A stretch of DNA of 64,000 nucleotides, taken from contig BQMF02000218.1 of assembly GCA_027922465.2 (NCBI GenBank), positions 372,001 through 436,000 of the forward strand, given 5' to 3'. The notes below the pieces were generated by a model that worked only from the letters and a program-made list of their open reading frames with translations, was not told the DNA's origin and searched no databases. This DNA comes from Turritopsis dohrnii. Lineage: Eukaryota > Cnidaria > Hydrozoa > Anthoathecata > Oceaniidae. This document shows, piece after piece, positions 23,004-34,986 of the stretch. The number at the start of each line of letters is the position of its first letter. Within the stretch, counting starts at the first letter, position 1. A program made the position numbers and the translations under genes.

Positions 23004-25301
23004 GTTGAGATAGATATGTTTTACACAAAAGATATGTTCACGAAAATGTCAAAGAAGAGCAATATCACTGTTGCCGTTATCTTATATGAGATGAAAACTT
23101 TTTTATAATTCTTGTTTAACCTGTTTTCTAATAAACACCGCTTTTCAAGATGCGGCGTTTAATAGAGGGCGGCGTTTATCAGAGGGTGGCGTTTATTAGA
23201 GGAAATACGGTATTCAAATTATATAGATATCGACATGATATACCACCAAACACTACTTACTAGAACACTAAGTTTAAGTTAAGGGGAAGACTGAGCTTGT
23301 TATTGTTTATGATGAAGCATATAAGTGACGATTTCAGGGAAAATCATCACTAAGGATTTATCGCTATCTTGCATTAAATTAATGCAAAATTATCGCATCA
23401 CATATCGCATCATTATCGCTTCACTAAAACTAATTAATTCGCAAATATCGCATAATTATAATAATTTTCTAATAACCAATCACAGCGGAGAATCATTCGG
23501 TCAGCAATTTCAGCTGCCATTATAAAAAAACAAGTGTTAAGAGTGTTGTTTAGACTAAAGGCTGTTTCTGGAAAATTTAATGCGGAAAGAAACTGACGAG
23601 TACTACAGAAAGCCGTGATTGGATCTTTCGCTAATGTAAACGTAGATTAATTAATAACCAGAATTTATAACAAAAGAAATATACTTGCATGAGCTGCAAA
23701 ATATATTTTAAAGACAAATGTGCGCCAAGAGAGAAAAAAAATCTTTTTCGAAAAGGAAATATAATAAATAAAAACTAAAATTCGTTGCTATCGCCGTAAT
23801 AAGATTGTTTGTTTACATAGTAGATTCCATGTTTCATATACGTGACCGTCCAAGGGATTTTGATAACAAACGATATAAATAAAATAAAGTGACGGTATTT
23901 TGTTAGAATATGAAAAGTAGGATTCACCTACTTACTACGTTTCGTTTCGTTGAACGTCTATGTATGTTTATATTTTTCATATTCCCATGCACCATTTTTC
24001 GAGGTTGGATTATAACTGGGATTATTATATCTAATTGCTATTTTGCCAAATAAAAATAAAAAGTTTTTTTATTGATAAAGATGTCTACACTCTCAAAAGA
24101 GTATCCCGGGTAAAACCTTTTTACCGAACTTAACTCCGAAAGAGATGTGTGAAATATTTCTGTGTACGTAACCCGTGACGGAAAAATAAATCATAAAATC
24201 GCAACTCAAAAGTGTGCCCATGTTGTAGAGCTTGAAAAACTGATCAAAAAAATGTATGGGATTGTTTCGCTACGACTAACCGTTGGAGAGATATCGCTGA
24301 TCAAAGATTTCAATGACGTCATATCCGCAGTACCAAATAAAATTTAGGCCCAAATGATGCGTCACCCCATCACCCGTATCGCTGACCCCAAAAAACGTCA
24401 GTTATCCCTATTGGTTCTTGAGATATATACCCAAAAACGTCGCGTTCGATTGGGGATGCAATGCAATGATTCCCTGTGATCATAAAAAACTGACGTCAAA
24501 TGATGCCACGTGCTTTTGGAATGATCGTGAAAAAAGTGTCTCTCGCCTCTACGTGGTTTTACGCGCACATAAGAGGACGATGACCGTAAAAATTAAACAA
24601 ATATATCACTCTCTAAAATAAAAGTGGTATGCACAACGCGGATTTTGAAATCCTTTTCCAATTCACAAATAATAGCAAAACTGTGCTGACTTAAAAAAGT
24701 GAATGGGTTTTTATTTAGATTAATCAATAGTCCACTAAATCTAATTTATTCTGTTTTGAAAATGATGTCTGATGTCCATTATTCACCAAATATTTTGTTG
24801 CTAGGGAGAGCGACCACTGTTGCTAAGATAATTTTGAAAATTCCTTTGTTATACACATTCATTTCTTCACCTTACGAAAGAATATGAAAATGAAAGTGGT
24901 ACCAGTAGGACTTGTTTTCATGCTATTCAATGAAATTAAAAAACATATTAGTTTCCAACTCCCTACGCATGCCTCTCATAACAAGGCCTGTTTGTGGAGA
25001 TTGAAATCTCTAAAATTGTGAAGCAGCTTCCTGAATTGTAAAACTCAATCTTCTCTACGAAAGACGGTAGTAACCAAAAGTGCTTGGAAAAATCCCTGAC
25101 TATTAAGTAAATTTCCATTGAGATTCTATCAAAGAAAATAATCTCAAAGTTTCTTCCTTTCTTTCCTGTGTCAATTTTTCCCGATTCGATTTCTAAACAG
25201 ACGATAAGATCGCCTGTCTATAGAGTAGACACAAGTTGCCGTATTAAATCAGGCTTTATACTCATTCTGTGTAAGTCATACTTAAAACTGCCTAAAGTAA
25301 G
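23004..25301. other. Gene-free stretch upstream of gypsy gag
   Basis: Should contain the gypsy leader and 5' LTR if present, but I could not find a copy of TGTACAGTTAACATC. It has a tandem-like GGCGGCGTTTAT motif near 23155-23205 and a single GTGACCGTCC-type transposon end at 23842. A segment at about 24476-24530 is repeated in direct orientation at 28911-28960, flanking the hAT gene. No credible gene seen. Confidence 0.5.
23842..23880 (+). repeat. Solo end of the GTGACCGTCC transposon family
   Basis: GTGACCGTCCAAGGGATTTT continues with GATAACAAACGAT as in the left end of the 9519-15103 element, but lacks the AAAACGTTTT array and has no detected partner. It is a truncated or diverged third copy. 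Confidence 0.75.
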
Positions 25302-25817
25302 ATGGAGGACAAGGCCAAAGACACATCAAGATTAGGCCAAAGAAATTATTTATATAACAGTTTTCAGATTGGTTCCAATTTATCAACGTCGGTAATATTT
25401 TTTTTCAATAATCTCGTCAAATTCGCGAACTACAATGATGACCGATGTTACAAACATAAGCCAGAATCTACCTTTGAAAAGTTCATCGAGGCGTATTACT
25501 TTTTCAACAAAGGAGGTAAATCTAAAAACGCCTTTTATAAAGAAGCCATGCGAGAATGGAGCAGAATTAACAGGCTTGTCATTTTCAAAAATAATACTGA
25601 CGTGGCCAACCGCGTTCGTCAGGATATGTACCTACGCTATCACTTCACGTACATGAGCGTAATTTACCAACGTGATTTTAACAAACTTTCTTCTATTTAC
25701 GATAGTGCGCACGTGAAAACAACGCATGTTTGTTGTTATTGCAGCCATTTTGCTTTTGCAGGGGGTAAGGCGATAAATAAAATAAAACATAATTTTCATA
25801 AGTTTTTTTTACCGTAA
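25302..25817 (+). CDS. Hypothetical 171-residue ORF
   Basis: An uninterrupted ORF from ATG, unrecognised. The sequence is rich in Asn, Lys and aromatic residues with a cluster VCCYCSHF near the C-terminus. It lies tail to tail with the hAT transposase gene 81 bases away, so it could be a second gene of the same transposon or a chance ORF. There are acceptor-like CAG sites near its 3' end, so it may be only part of a coding unit. Confidence 0.35.
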   Translation: MEDKAKDTSRLGQRNYLYNSFQIGSNLSTSVIFFFNNLVKFANYNDDRCYKHKPESTFEKFIEAYYFFNKGGKSKNAFYKEAMREWSRINRLVIFKNNTDVANRVRQDMYLRYHFTYMSVIYQRDFNKLSSIYDSAHVKTTHVCCYCSHFAFAGGKAINKIKHNFHKFFLP

Positions 25818-25897
25818 GGATATATGTATGTAAAAATTAGTCTGAACATTTACCGCCTGAGGAGGAGTGTACTATCTTTTGGCTTAGAAGCTGATGT

Positions 25898-28780
25898 CTA
25901 TTCATCATCTGAAGAGGAACTCTCCCCATCGCTACTTGAACTATCGTAGTCAGTGTTGTTATCGTCAATGATATGCACATCGTCATCAAGACGGAGCCTT
26001 TTCAATGGTTGTTCTTCGTCCATTTTTTTCTTCATGTTTCTTTTCACATGGATATCGGTTGCTCTAGAAATGATTTCGTCTCGTTCGTTTTCAGACCAGA
26101 CCTTGTCGTTACCATATATGTGCACTATCTTTTCCAAAGTATCATGGCTGGTTTTTAAACGTCTATCTGATAAAAGAGCAGTTAGTGTACTAAAGGCTCT
26201 TTCAACGGTAGAATTTGACCCAGACAATGTAATAATCATTTGAGCCAGTAAACTCAAACTTGGAAATTGCGATTTTCGGTAACGCAAAACTGTTTTCCAA
26301 ATTCCCATCGCATCTATTGTATTCGATAAAAGTTTATCGCCAAAGTTTATCCTGGTAAAAGTTTTAAACTTTTTCCACTCCAACAAAGCAGCCTGCTTTG
26401 TGAACGTTGTCTTGGATAAGATTACTTTGAAATGGTCAGCCATGAATTCTATTTGGTCACGACCGTAGGCACTTTCGTCAAGCCAGTTTTTTGGGTCGAA
26501 CCACTTCATGTTCAGAAAGAGAGGATCGTTAAAACTAGCCATCCTCTCTTCCAAGCAAACAATCAGTTTGTTTGCCAATTCTTTTTTTGCGTTGGATGCT
26601 TTTATAATAGAATCGTTGTTCAAGTTTGTGAAGTTTTCAAAGTTTATTGTTCTATACTCACGATTTTGCGGGTCTCGAAGCATGTGATTATTTTTAACAA
26701 ATGCAGCTGATAGGCTTTTTTCATCACCATCTTCTACGAAATGAAATCGGCTTAAATGGCTATCAAGTAGCTCATCCTCACTCCCAGCACTATCTATAAC
26801 CTCTTGAAGTTCAACACTTGCCATTTCTACGATCGGCATAACTTCAAAAGGAAGTAAACCTTCACCTTCAAAAATCAGAGAAGTTGGTGTTATCTTCTCT
26901 AAAATATCAAGGTAAGTGCAAACTAGACACAGGAACGAGTATGATTTTAGCTGTTTTAAAAAGCCCTGGATCTTCCCTTTCGTTTCATTTTTATGATGAC
27001 GTATTGCAAGCGTGTTTTCTAGTGCGGTTATTACGGCTGGCCACATGTTCAATAGATGAGTTAATGCTTTTTTTCGATGTGACACAAAACGTGTGCCGGT
27101 CATTTTAGGTAAAACGTAGTGTGAAATGTCTAGTGTTTTTGCAGCACTTTGTATATCAGATTTTATAGCGCCAGAGTTTTTCAATAGGTTATAAAGTCCA
27201 ATATAAAATTTATCCACATCATTAAATATTGATCCTTCAAATGCGTCTTTTACAGCCAACTCAGTGCGATGATTAACGCAATGTATTTTAACTAACCAGG
27301 GCCGCTGGTCATCTTCTAACATCTTTAATAGCCCCCCAACACGTCCAAAATTCACACTTGCTCCATCTGCTGTGACGCCAAGCATTTTATGAGTGTAATC
27401 ATTTAATTTTACGGGACCATCTTCTTTGAAAATTGAATCAATGCCTTCTTTTAAGGCTTGAGCACCAGTTCCTCCAAACTTGGACATTTGCAGCAGTGAA
27501 ACGGTTAAGTAGGTAGGAGCTCCTAAAAAAGTTCAAAGCAATGCAATTAACATAAATTCCTGTTCATAGGTCAGTACAAAAAATATAAAAGCAACGTTCC
27601 TTTCAAACATTCTTATGTGAAACCTTACCATTTCTCTCTATACGTGTCAAAACCATTTCTTTGTCGTCGCCAGTTTTGCGCGCTTGTGAACCGTCACTCA
27701 ATATAGACATAAATGGTGAGTTATTCAAAATGAGTTGAAGCTTTTCTCTAACGGCTTGATCAATTGATGTAATTAGTTTTTTCGCTGTTCGATGATCGTG
27801 ATTTCCTGTAATAAAAACAGCAGATATTTATTTCAACGGCTGATTATCACTGTGGAGCAGAGATTTTTAAAAGTATATTTAGCCTATTCGACAGAAAATA
27901 CTCTGAAGTCTCTCATATATTTTAAATATTTCTATCCATGCGATCAGATAGCAACTTACCACTGATAAATTTAACTCCGTTCTTTCGCTGAGCTTCCACT
28001 AGCACTTTGAATCGGCGAAGGGGCATTGTTGGATTTTGCGCAAGGTTATATGCGGAATTCATAAGACGCAAATACCCAGAGCGGCTTGATTTCTCTGTCA
28101 TGACATCAACTCGAGATTGCTTAGTTCCACTTGCCACCACATGTATCTCTTTATCTCGTTCTTCAGACGGCTTCGAAACCTCTAAACTTAGCGCAATTTC
28201 ATGGATTTTGCTTTTTAAATGACGTGTTACCTAAAATAAGGTGTACCCTCTATATATTAATAGCCGATTCTTCTATATTATTCACGGAAGGGAAGAGCGT
28301 TACCAGCCCATCTTTATAACACTGTGGAGGAGAGCTTTTATGTTTTTTAATGTATTTCTAGTCTACTGAAAAAACTCTAAAGTCTCTCCCCACAGCTAAG
28401 TTAGTTGATTGTTATTTTCATCACATAAAACCAGCGGTGGAGAGTTAACATTTTATAGACTCCAGGCACGTATCCTCCGTAGGTATACTTACGCATTTAC
28501 CAAAGAAATGTTATATAACATCACTTACCGCATCGTTTGTAACGTTTGAAGTTCCGTTAATAAATCTTTCAGCAGCTATTCTAGTAGCTCCTTTCACAGA
28601 TGGATGGTTGAGAACGCACGTTTTGTTACTGGCACAAACTTTACACCAAACATTCGTAACGTATACAACGCCATCTTCCGTATTCTCTTCATATCCAAAG
28701 ACATTCCCGATTCCCCATTTCATAAAAGTTCGTAATTGAACTTTATTCCCTTTAATGTCAGCGCTCGCCATATTTTTCAC
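25898..28780 (-). CDS. hAT-family transposase, four exons, apparently intact (774 aa)
   Basis: Minus-strand exons 28780-28529, 28230-27960, 27805-27629 and 27522-25898 join at GT-AG introns in perfect phase to a 774-residue frame without stops. Exon one starts MASADIKGNKVQLRTFMKWG and holds the CKVC half of a zinc finger. The second half (HLKSKIH) comes from exon two, so the finger is created by splicing. Exon four carries the RNase-H-like core (GVTADGASVNFGRVGG with its catalytic Asp, then VKIHCVNHRTELAVKDAF) and the C-terminal hAT dimerisation block SNSTVERAFSTLTALLSDRR. It ends in an acidic serine-rich tail. It resembles ZNF862-type proteins. Terminal repeats were not identified, so an active transposon and a domesticated gene are both possible. 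Two introns share a repeated segment (27847-27915 and 28318-28400). Confidence 0.88.
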
Positions 28781-29344
28781 TTTTTAAAAAAGATTAATTT
28801 TGCATCGACCTAATGGAATGTTATGTTTTCTATTTTGATTCCAAGGATGCCATGACATTGCTTTGATAAAGATTTATCAGATGTCATAAAAAAAAGAACA
28901 CCTGCTCTCCGTGATCTTTAAAATAACTGACGTCAAATGTCACGTGCTTTTATACTATCACGCGATATTTTATTATTTTCATTGAAACAAGCGTATGGAA
29001 AACATTTTTTTTTTATTATTGCAACAAGGAATATTTCCCTACGTACCAACGTGATTTTTTACGTTCGTGAAAAATTTTAGCTACGTGATAGCGTGCAGGA
29101 ACGCGATCGCGTGCGTGAAATTGACAAACCTGAATTAAAAATGATGAAAATGCAGGTTTTTTGTTTACTAGTCTATCGGGATCTAGTCCATGGCTTTTTT
29201 CACAACTCATAAGGCTTTGTGATTAATGTGTGTTGTGTACCAAATTTGAATGTTCGAAGTAGAAGTTTTATTTGTTATTTTTTGTTTCTAGGAGACATTT
29301 GATCTTTCTAAAACGAAAAGAAAGTATAGCATCTTTATGTTTAA
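28781..29344. other. Spacer upstream of the hAT gene
   Basis: AT-rich, with no gene seen. It contains the direct repeat of 24476-24530 (28911-28960, including CTGACGTCAAATG and CACGTGCTTTT) and several ACGTGAT-type motifs near 29040-29110. These may be subterminal sequence of the hAT element. Confidence 0.45.
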
Positions 29345-30105
29345 AGCTAGCCGCATTCTGGACCAACATGGCTCAACAACATGTTGGTAAGCATGTTGGC
29401 CAACATGTTGGTCTCGTTTGCCATAGCCGCCAACATGTTGGTGAAGAAAAAAATATGCTAAAAACGTTGGCCTACATTTTTGAGAATTTTTCATGTTTTC
29501 CACTGAATTATTGACTTTCGAATTTTTTATGACGCATTCAAATGTTTTATGACGCATTCGAATACTTTTGTTTTTGCTGACCATATTTTTTTCAAAAGAA
29601 AACAACACACAAGCACAACCGCACGCTGCAAACAAAGTGAAAATGTCAGAGAAAAAAATTTAAGTGGGACGATGACAAAGTTGAGCAGCTCATCGACTTG
29701 TACGAAGCCAGACCTTGTCCCTGGGACGTGTCTGACCCAACTGTAGCTAGAAATGTTACTGTTGTCCCGTTTGGTTCTTTTGGGGTAATGAAAGGTTTGA
29801 TAACTCTCAATGTTTCCTTAAAAGATTCGTAGGTCATCCTCATCATTTCTGTATGTTCTAGTATCTTTGACTAGTAATTCAGCAACAAGATTAACAAACA
29901 TGCCATCTTTTTCTCGTCTTTTTACCCATTCTCTTGTTTGTCCACATTTCTTCTTTTCATCTTCACCTAATAATGCTATCATTAAACAAGCAGCTGCTGT
30001 TTCACGACTATCCGCCATCTTAGTACTGAATGAATTGTTTTTATCGTTCGAAAAGAAGTGGTATAGCATTCTGCGCCAATGTGTTGGTCCAGAATGCGGC
30101 TAGCT
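29345..30105. mobile_element. PIF/Harbinger internal-deletion derivative, TAA duplication
   Basis: Ends AGCTAGCCGCATTCTGGACC (left) and its complement (right) are flanked by TAA at 29342-29344 and 30106-30108. Subterminal CAACATGTTGG palindromes resemble those of the full element at 42657-45375. Inside, the plus strand at 29660-29745 reads KWDDDKVEQLIDLYEARPCP, the start of the MADF gene. The minus strand from 30018 to 29770 reads the start of the transposase (MADSRETAAACLMIALLGED, then MTYESFKETLRVIKPFI). The middle of both genes is lost. It is a related but distinct subfamily, because the terminal sequence differs from the full copy. Confidence 0.9.
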
Positions 30106-31591
30106 TAAATCATTTAAATCACTTTCAAAATCGATGTTCCTCTTATGAATTTTTTAACGTCACTTGAATTAACCCACCCACCCACTAACGTCCTATGACG
30201 TTATCTGAACCTAAAATCAATTTGTGACTGACCCCTTAAGTACCATAAACCAGGGTGACTTCAATCAGCGGGGTGACTTCGACCAGTAAAAATAAACTGT
30301 TATAACTATGAAAGTAAAGTACGTTTTTCATATTTTTCAAGGTTTTCATTTAGATTCCTATTGTGAAATATAATCAGAATCGTCTTCAAGTGAAATCAAT
30401 TTCTTCCGAAATTAACGACGAAAAACATCAAAATTTCACTGCTCACATTGGTCATCTGGAATACAAGATTAGGCCGATGGAAATTTTATATTAGTTTAGC
30501 ATCACTTAACTCCTGAAAATGTCATGCGGCATCTTTTCATTATTCATTAATTTTGTTCTAGTGCCATACATAGCCGGAGAACACATCAAATACGCCATTT
30601 TACATTATTATAATCACTGAGATCCCGTCCGCCCGAGTACGGTAACTAGCTCGAGCTTTCAAATTACTTCAGACCTGCTTTTTCTTCAACTACATTGAAA
30701 AAGAAGAAATTTTCAAGAACTTTTTGCAAATTAGGTATTCCGCAAAGTTGGCTTTTTCTGCATGTATATATATCTGATAGAAATCGAAACCATAACTCTC
30801 TTCTATTATTCCAAAACGCTGCAAAAATTAATGTCTACTTCCATTACGTAATCGAATGTCGAAATTTCGCTACATTTATTATACTCTGGAGAAGTCATTA
30901 GACGCACATGGAAGAGCAACTACTTGGACATTTTGAACCGGGATACGACAGTTGGTGGTGGGTAGGCAAGCAAATGAAGTGGATGATGTATTATTCTTGT
31001 TAAATTGTGATTTCCTATTGAAATAATGAAATCTTGTAAAAAAAAAAAAAAAAAAAAAAACAAATATAAAAAACAAACAAACAAAAAACAAATATAAAAA
31101 CAAATATAAAAAAAACAATATATCACTTTCCTGATGATGACTGTGTAATAAAGTCGAAATATAGAATTTATTTATGCTGTTTTTCTTGTTTATACTTTGA
31201 TCAAAAGTGTTCAAGATGCACATATTCAGTTTGGTTTTTGCGCTGTTTTTGTTAAAAATATCGGCTGGAAAAGGATTTTGAAATCTTGTAAAATAATGAA
31301 CTTTTTTACGCGGGCACTTAAAGTGATGCGGGCGGGTGACGCTAAACTAATATAAAATTTCCATTGGCCTCAGATAATGTGAAATTTTCCACTGAAATAG
31401 AAGAAATATGTAATGTAATGATTCCAAAGTTTCAGAAGTAATGGTTTAGTATACTGCTTTTGGTAAGCAGTAAAGAAATTACATTTTTAGAGAGTCATAG
31501 GAGAATGAATATATAGTATTTTTGCTTATTCAGAAGTTATGTACATCACGAAAATAATATCTTATTATCTTATCATGTGATGTACATCATA
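30106..31591. other. Unassigned repeat-rich stretch
   Basis: An inverted pair, GGAAATTTTATATTAGTTTA at about 30478 and its complement at about 31345, with weaker similarity extending outward, suggests an old element whose exact ends I cannot place. At 31036-31117 there is a poly-A run followed by AAAC and AAATAT microsatellite. No gene recognised. Confidence 0.45.
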
Positions 31592-32039
31592 TAGTCAGGA
31601 AGCTGAGAGCCAAAAATCAAAAAAAATTTGCCGGACAAATTGAAACTTTCAGAGTGTGTTCTCACACATAAGAAGGTGCAAAAAATGTTTGCTGGACATT
31701 CTGGATTTTCTTGTGGGTCTTTCACAGCAGCAAAATATGTTTTGATGACGTCACAACAGTAAATTACTATTAAAATCTTTTTTATTGTTGATCAGAACAT
31801 AAAATTGTAAAAACTAATGAATAGTACTAAGAAAAATACATCGAACAAGTATTTAGGTGTCATCATAATATTAACTGAATCGGGAAATATTGAATATTCG
31901 TTGTTTATGACGTCATAGGCGTTATTTAAGTAAGTCACCTTCCCTATAGTCCGTAGTTTGACTTTTTGCCGCTAAAAGCGAATAAATTAAATGTGGCAAA
32001 TTCTCCGTGATGATTATCTTCATAACCATTTTCGTCGTC

Positions 32040-33084
32040 ATCATTATCATCATCATCATTCTAACAATCTTTACAAACTGCACATGTCGGCGCACTTGAT
32101 GCCATGATAATAACATAAACACCGGTTTGATTCGCATTTTGAGTTTTGACACATGCAATAAATGAAATCGCAACAAGGTCATCCGGCAAGGTTTTACACA
32201 CAATCTACTTGATATTTAGTTCACCGTCGACCAGAGTCCACACATCCATTGGGATACTTAAGAAATTCCTTTGGATGACTACTGTGGCATATGAAACTTA
32301 GGTGGTACAGTAAAATATCTCTTGTCGGCGGTAATTGTTGCGGGTCTGGTTATTTTTAATGAGACAAAAACTTCTTATAACGATTAGTATCAACATTGTC
32401 ACAATTTTTGATACCGTAAAGACGAGATACGAAGATTTCAAATATACGGAAAAGAGTTGCATCAAATTCCAATGTATCCCCAAGTTTTACAAAAGCATTT
32501 TTGAAAGAGATCGCCCTTTCTTCTTTCTTATTCCATGGAAAGAGTTGTAATCATTTCCTGTAAAGCAATTGAGCGCTGGCAATGTAGCAGAGACTTCAGC
32601 ACCAAGTTGATTTCGTTTAAGTGAGGTATCCAAGATTCTTCGTTAGTCGCTGACACTAATTTCAGTAAGTACTCTACAATTCGATCTGCGTGGAGAGCAA
32701 TTATCCGCATTGACTATCGATATGCCAATTGAGCATACGCCAAGGTAGTTTGCATAAAGAAGAACCTTCGTATCAGCTTCTTCTTGTTCGTTTCGTAAAG
32801 CCTGTACCTTTGATTTGTTGATAACACCATTTTCCATAGAAATTTTGAAAAAAATTCTGCCCGCACTTGGCTCCATTATTAAAGTGGCCTTTGTGAGCGT
32901 AAAAATGGGAACAATCATGTAACCAAAAATCTACCAACTCTTTCTTGTTCTGATCCACTGACATGAACTTTGGCCATTGGTTGGGACATTTCTGTTCCGC
33001 ACTCTTAATTTTGATGTGCAGCTCTCCTGATGACTTCCATTGTTTTCGTTCATACGATTTGATTGATTTTATGATTTTGTTCAA
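32040..33084 (-). pseudogene. Decayed transposon-borne gene with EEADTK motif and Cys-rich tail
   Basis: Fragments in shifting minus-strand frames: SVDQNKKELVDFWLHDCSHF near 32960, RNEQEEADTKVLLYANY near 32780, and a Cys-rich end (PTCAVCKDC) near 32075. The same order (a KxELVxFW block, an EEADT block, then a Cys-rich tail) occurs in a multicopy protein family common in cnidarian and arthropod genomes whose function I cannot name. Several frameshifts and stops. A (CAT)n-like microsatellite at 32036-32060 follows the cysteine tail. Confidence 0.55.
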
Positions 33085-33280
33085 TTCTCAAATGGAATTC
33101 ATCTGTGTTGCTAATAGGCATAGGCCTTGGCGTATTTATGTACAATCAAAATTAAAAAACAAAATATGTGTAATATTAGTTCCAGACTCCTCGGCATGCA
33201 GATTCACAACGTGTAAATACTTTTGTTAGTTGAAAATATATATCATTAAGACAGAAGGTCATAGTGTGGAAGTTCTTTAA

Positions 33281-33622
33281 AGGCCGACCTCCACTTGTGC
33301 GTACGTACATACGAACGTCCGCTCGGCGCCGTGAGGCCAAGTAATTTGAATCTCCAGTTAATAAAGAAACTCCAGGTGTTGAGTGTTTTTTTTTTCGCAA
33401 TGTTTACAATTTTTCCCAATGTTTGCATTTTTCTTGAAATTTCATTGACTCACATGCTAGATGGCCGCGCGGCCGCCTGAAAAAGTAGAATCGAATCCTA
33501 CTTCCAAGCGCACAAAATCTAGTCGTCGCCGACTAACAAAGTTGAGCAATAGTTGTCAATGAGCATGCGCAAAACTGGCCGCGTACGTACACGGGCAAAA
33601 TCGCACAAGTGGAGGTCGGCCT
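33281..33622. mobile_element. Harbinger-type MITE (copy 1), TAA duplication
   Basis: Ends AGGCCGACCTCCACTTGTGC and the complement with GGAGGTCGGCCT are flanked by TAA (33278-33280, 33623-33625). A second copy in inverted orientation lies at 52748-53079. Three-base TWA duplications are typical of PIF/Harbinger. No coding capacity. Confidence 0.9.
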
Positions 33623-33666
33623 TAATACTTCTCAATAATTTAATTTGCTACACTACCTTGCCTTTA

Positions 33667-34118
33667 GAACCCGGTTCAGACCTGGCCATTACGACGGTTA
33701 AAATTCAGTGTAATCGTCTAATGTGAACACTTTTGCAATCGTCAGAATTGCCGTAAATGCCTGGCGATTGCGAAGATTACTTTATGTGCAGCGATGGTGT
33801 AGTGGTTAGTACCTTTGAGTGCGACCGCTTGGACTCGTGTTCGAGTCCAGTCATGTCGTATCTCAATACACCACTCCGATGCGCTTTAAAAGCAGCGTTT
33901 CAGCCCATTAGGAGCCATCGAGTGACCTGCACACTGGCCTTCGGGCAAGTTAGAGCAATGCTATACGTATCTCTGGCGGTAAGTCAACTAATAGTTGCAA
34001 GTCGGCGGGCGGAAGAACCAACCATTACGGATGGAAGCCCAAGGACTGAAAACTCCCGTTACTTACTTACTTACTTATGTTTTAATCGTCGTAATCGCCA
34101 GGTCTGAACCAGACTTAA
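33667..34118. mobile_element. GGTTCAGACCTGGC MITE carrying a SINE
   Basis: Inverted ends with GGTTCAGACCTGGC and adjoining ATTACGACG, the right one reading CGTCGTAATCGCCAGGTCTG. Without the inner SINE it is about 160 bases. A solo end of the same family is at 7047-7085. The target duplication is ambiguous (possibly TAA). Confidence 0.7.
33788..34078 (+). repeat. tRNA-derived SINE, copy 1
   Basis: The head has a Pol III box A (TGGTGTAGTGGTTAG) and box B (GTTCGAGTCC) at tRNA spacing, then a conserved body of about 200 bases (including CACACTGGCCTTCGGGCAAG) and a (TTAC)n tail. A minus-strand copy is at 39352-39618. It is a retroposon, not a tRNA gene: the tRNA-like head does not fold to a full cloverleaf. 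Confidence 0.85.
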
Positions 34119-34120
34119 CA

Positions 34121-34986
34121 TTTTATCTATTGCATGGTGGAGTGTGAATTTTGGTAATACCGTCTCGCCCTCATAATAGTTACTAAAGTGTTCAAACATT
34201 TTTCCTCTGCCATTGATTAATATATCAACAACAACAAAAAAAACATTCGATCATGTAAACATTACATCATGCTTTGCTTTGGCTTCTGAACAGACAAAAT
34301 GATGGCTGTCAAGTTACAAATTTTTCAAACGTTTTAGTCGGTCACTTAACTCTTAATAACTTGATCCACAAGAAAAATTAGAGTTCCCAGCAAAGATAAT
34401 TTGTTTCCTACTACTTCAAAGGTACTTTCTGTATAGTTTTTATTTTGTCCCAAAAAAATGCCACTTTTGACTTTTCATTTGGCTCTCAGCTTCCTGACTA
34501 ATAATTAAGTTTTTGTTTTTGATGATTTCTTTCTAGCGAATACATATTAATCTGTCCACACAAGGAAACAGAATTTCCAAAAACTGTAAAAGCAACCCTT
34601 TCAGAAAACAAAAGCATGTTTAGCAAATAAGTAAATAGTCCATTACCACTTCATCATAGAAAACTTTTCTCAGAATGTTCCTCTGCATATTGATTAATAT
34701 CGTTGTGGAGTTACTCTTGCAGCTCCTGAGCCATGTTGATCAGAATAAGTTTTAAGTACCTTTTACACGTGGGAGTATATATAAAATATGACTAACAATT
34801 GTATAAATAAATATTTTCTATTATAAGCGATGTAATTATCTTAACAGCATTATATTGAAAAAGATTTTACTAAGAATATTTTCAATATAGCTCGTGAAAT
34901 TGCTCTGAAAAACTATATCATAACTTTTGATATTCTCCCAATGTAGACCATACCTTTTCTGCTCACAACGTGCGCACAGATGAAAC
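34121..34986. other. Upstream region of the TTLL12-like gene
   Basis: Contains the right end of the 31594-34498 element and about 490 bases of AT-rich DNA before the TTLL12-like ATG at 34987. The promoter must lie here or inside the transposon. I see no clear TATA box or initiator that stands out from the AT-rich background. Confidence 0.45.

Larger units (their letters stand above)
31594..34498. mobile_element. 2.9-kb DNA element with GTCAGGAAGC termini and TA duplication
   Basis: GTCAGGAAGCTGAGAGCCAA at the left has its exact complement at the right; both are flanked by TA (31592-31593, 34499-34500). It carries a decayed minus-strand gene (32040-33084) and three later insertions: a MITE at 33281-33622, a MITE at 33667-34118, and within that a SINE. 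The superfamily is not established. Confidence 0.75.

Noticed and set aside
33788..33860. Possible tRNA gene
   Set aside because: Box A and box B are present, but acceptor pairing is poor and the sequence continues into a 200-base body and TTAC tail shared with another copy; it is a SINE head.
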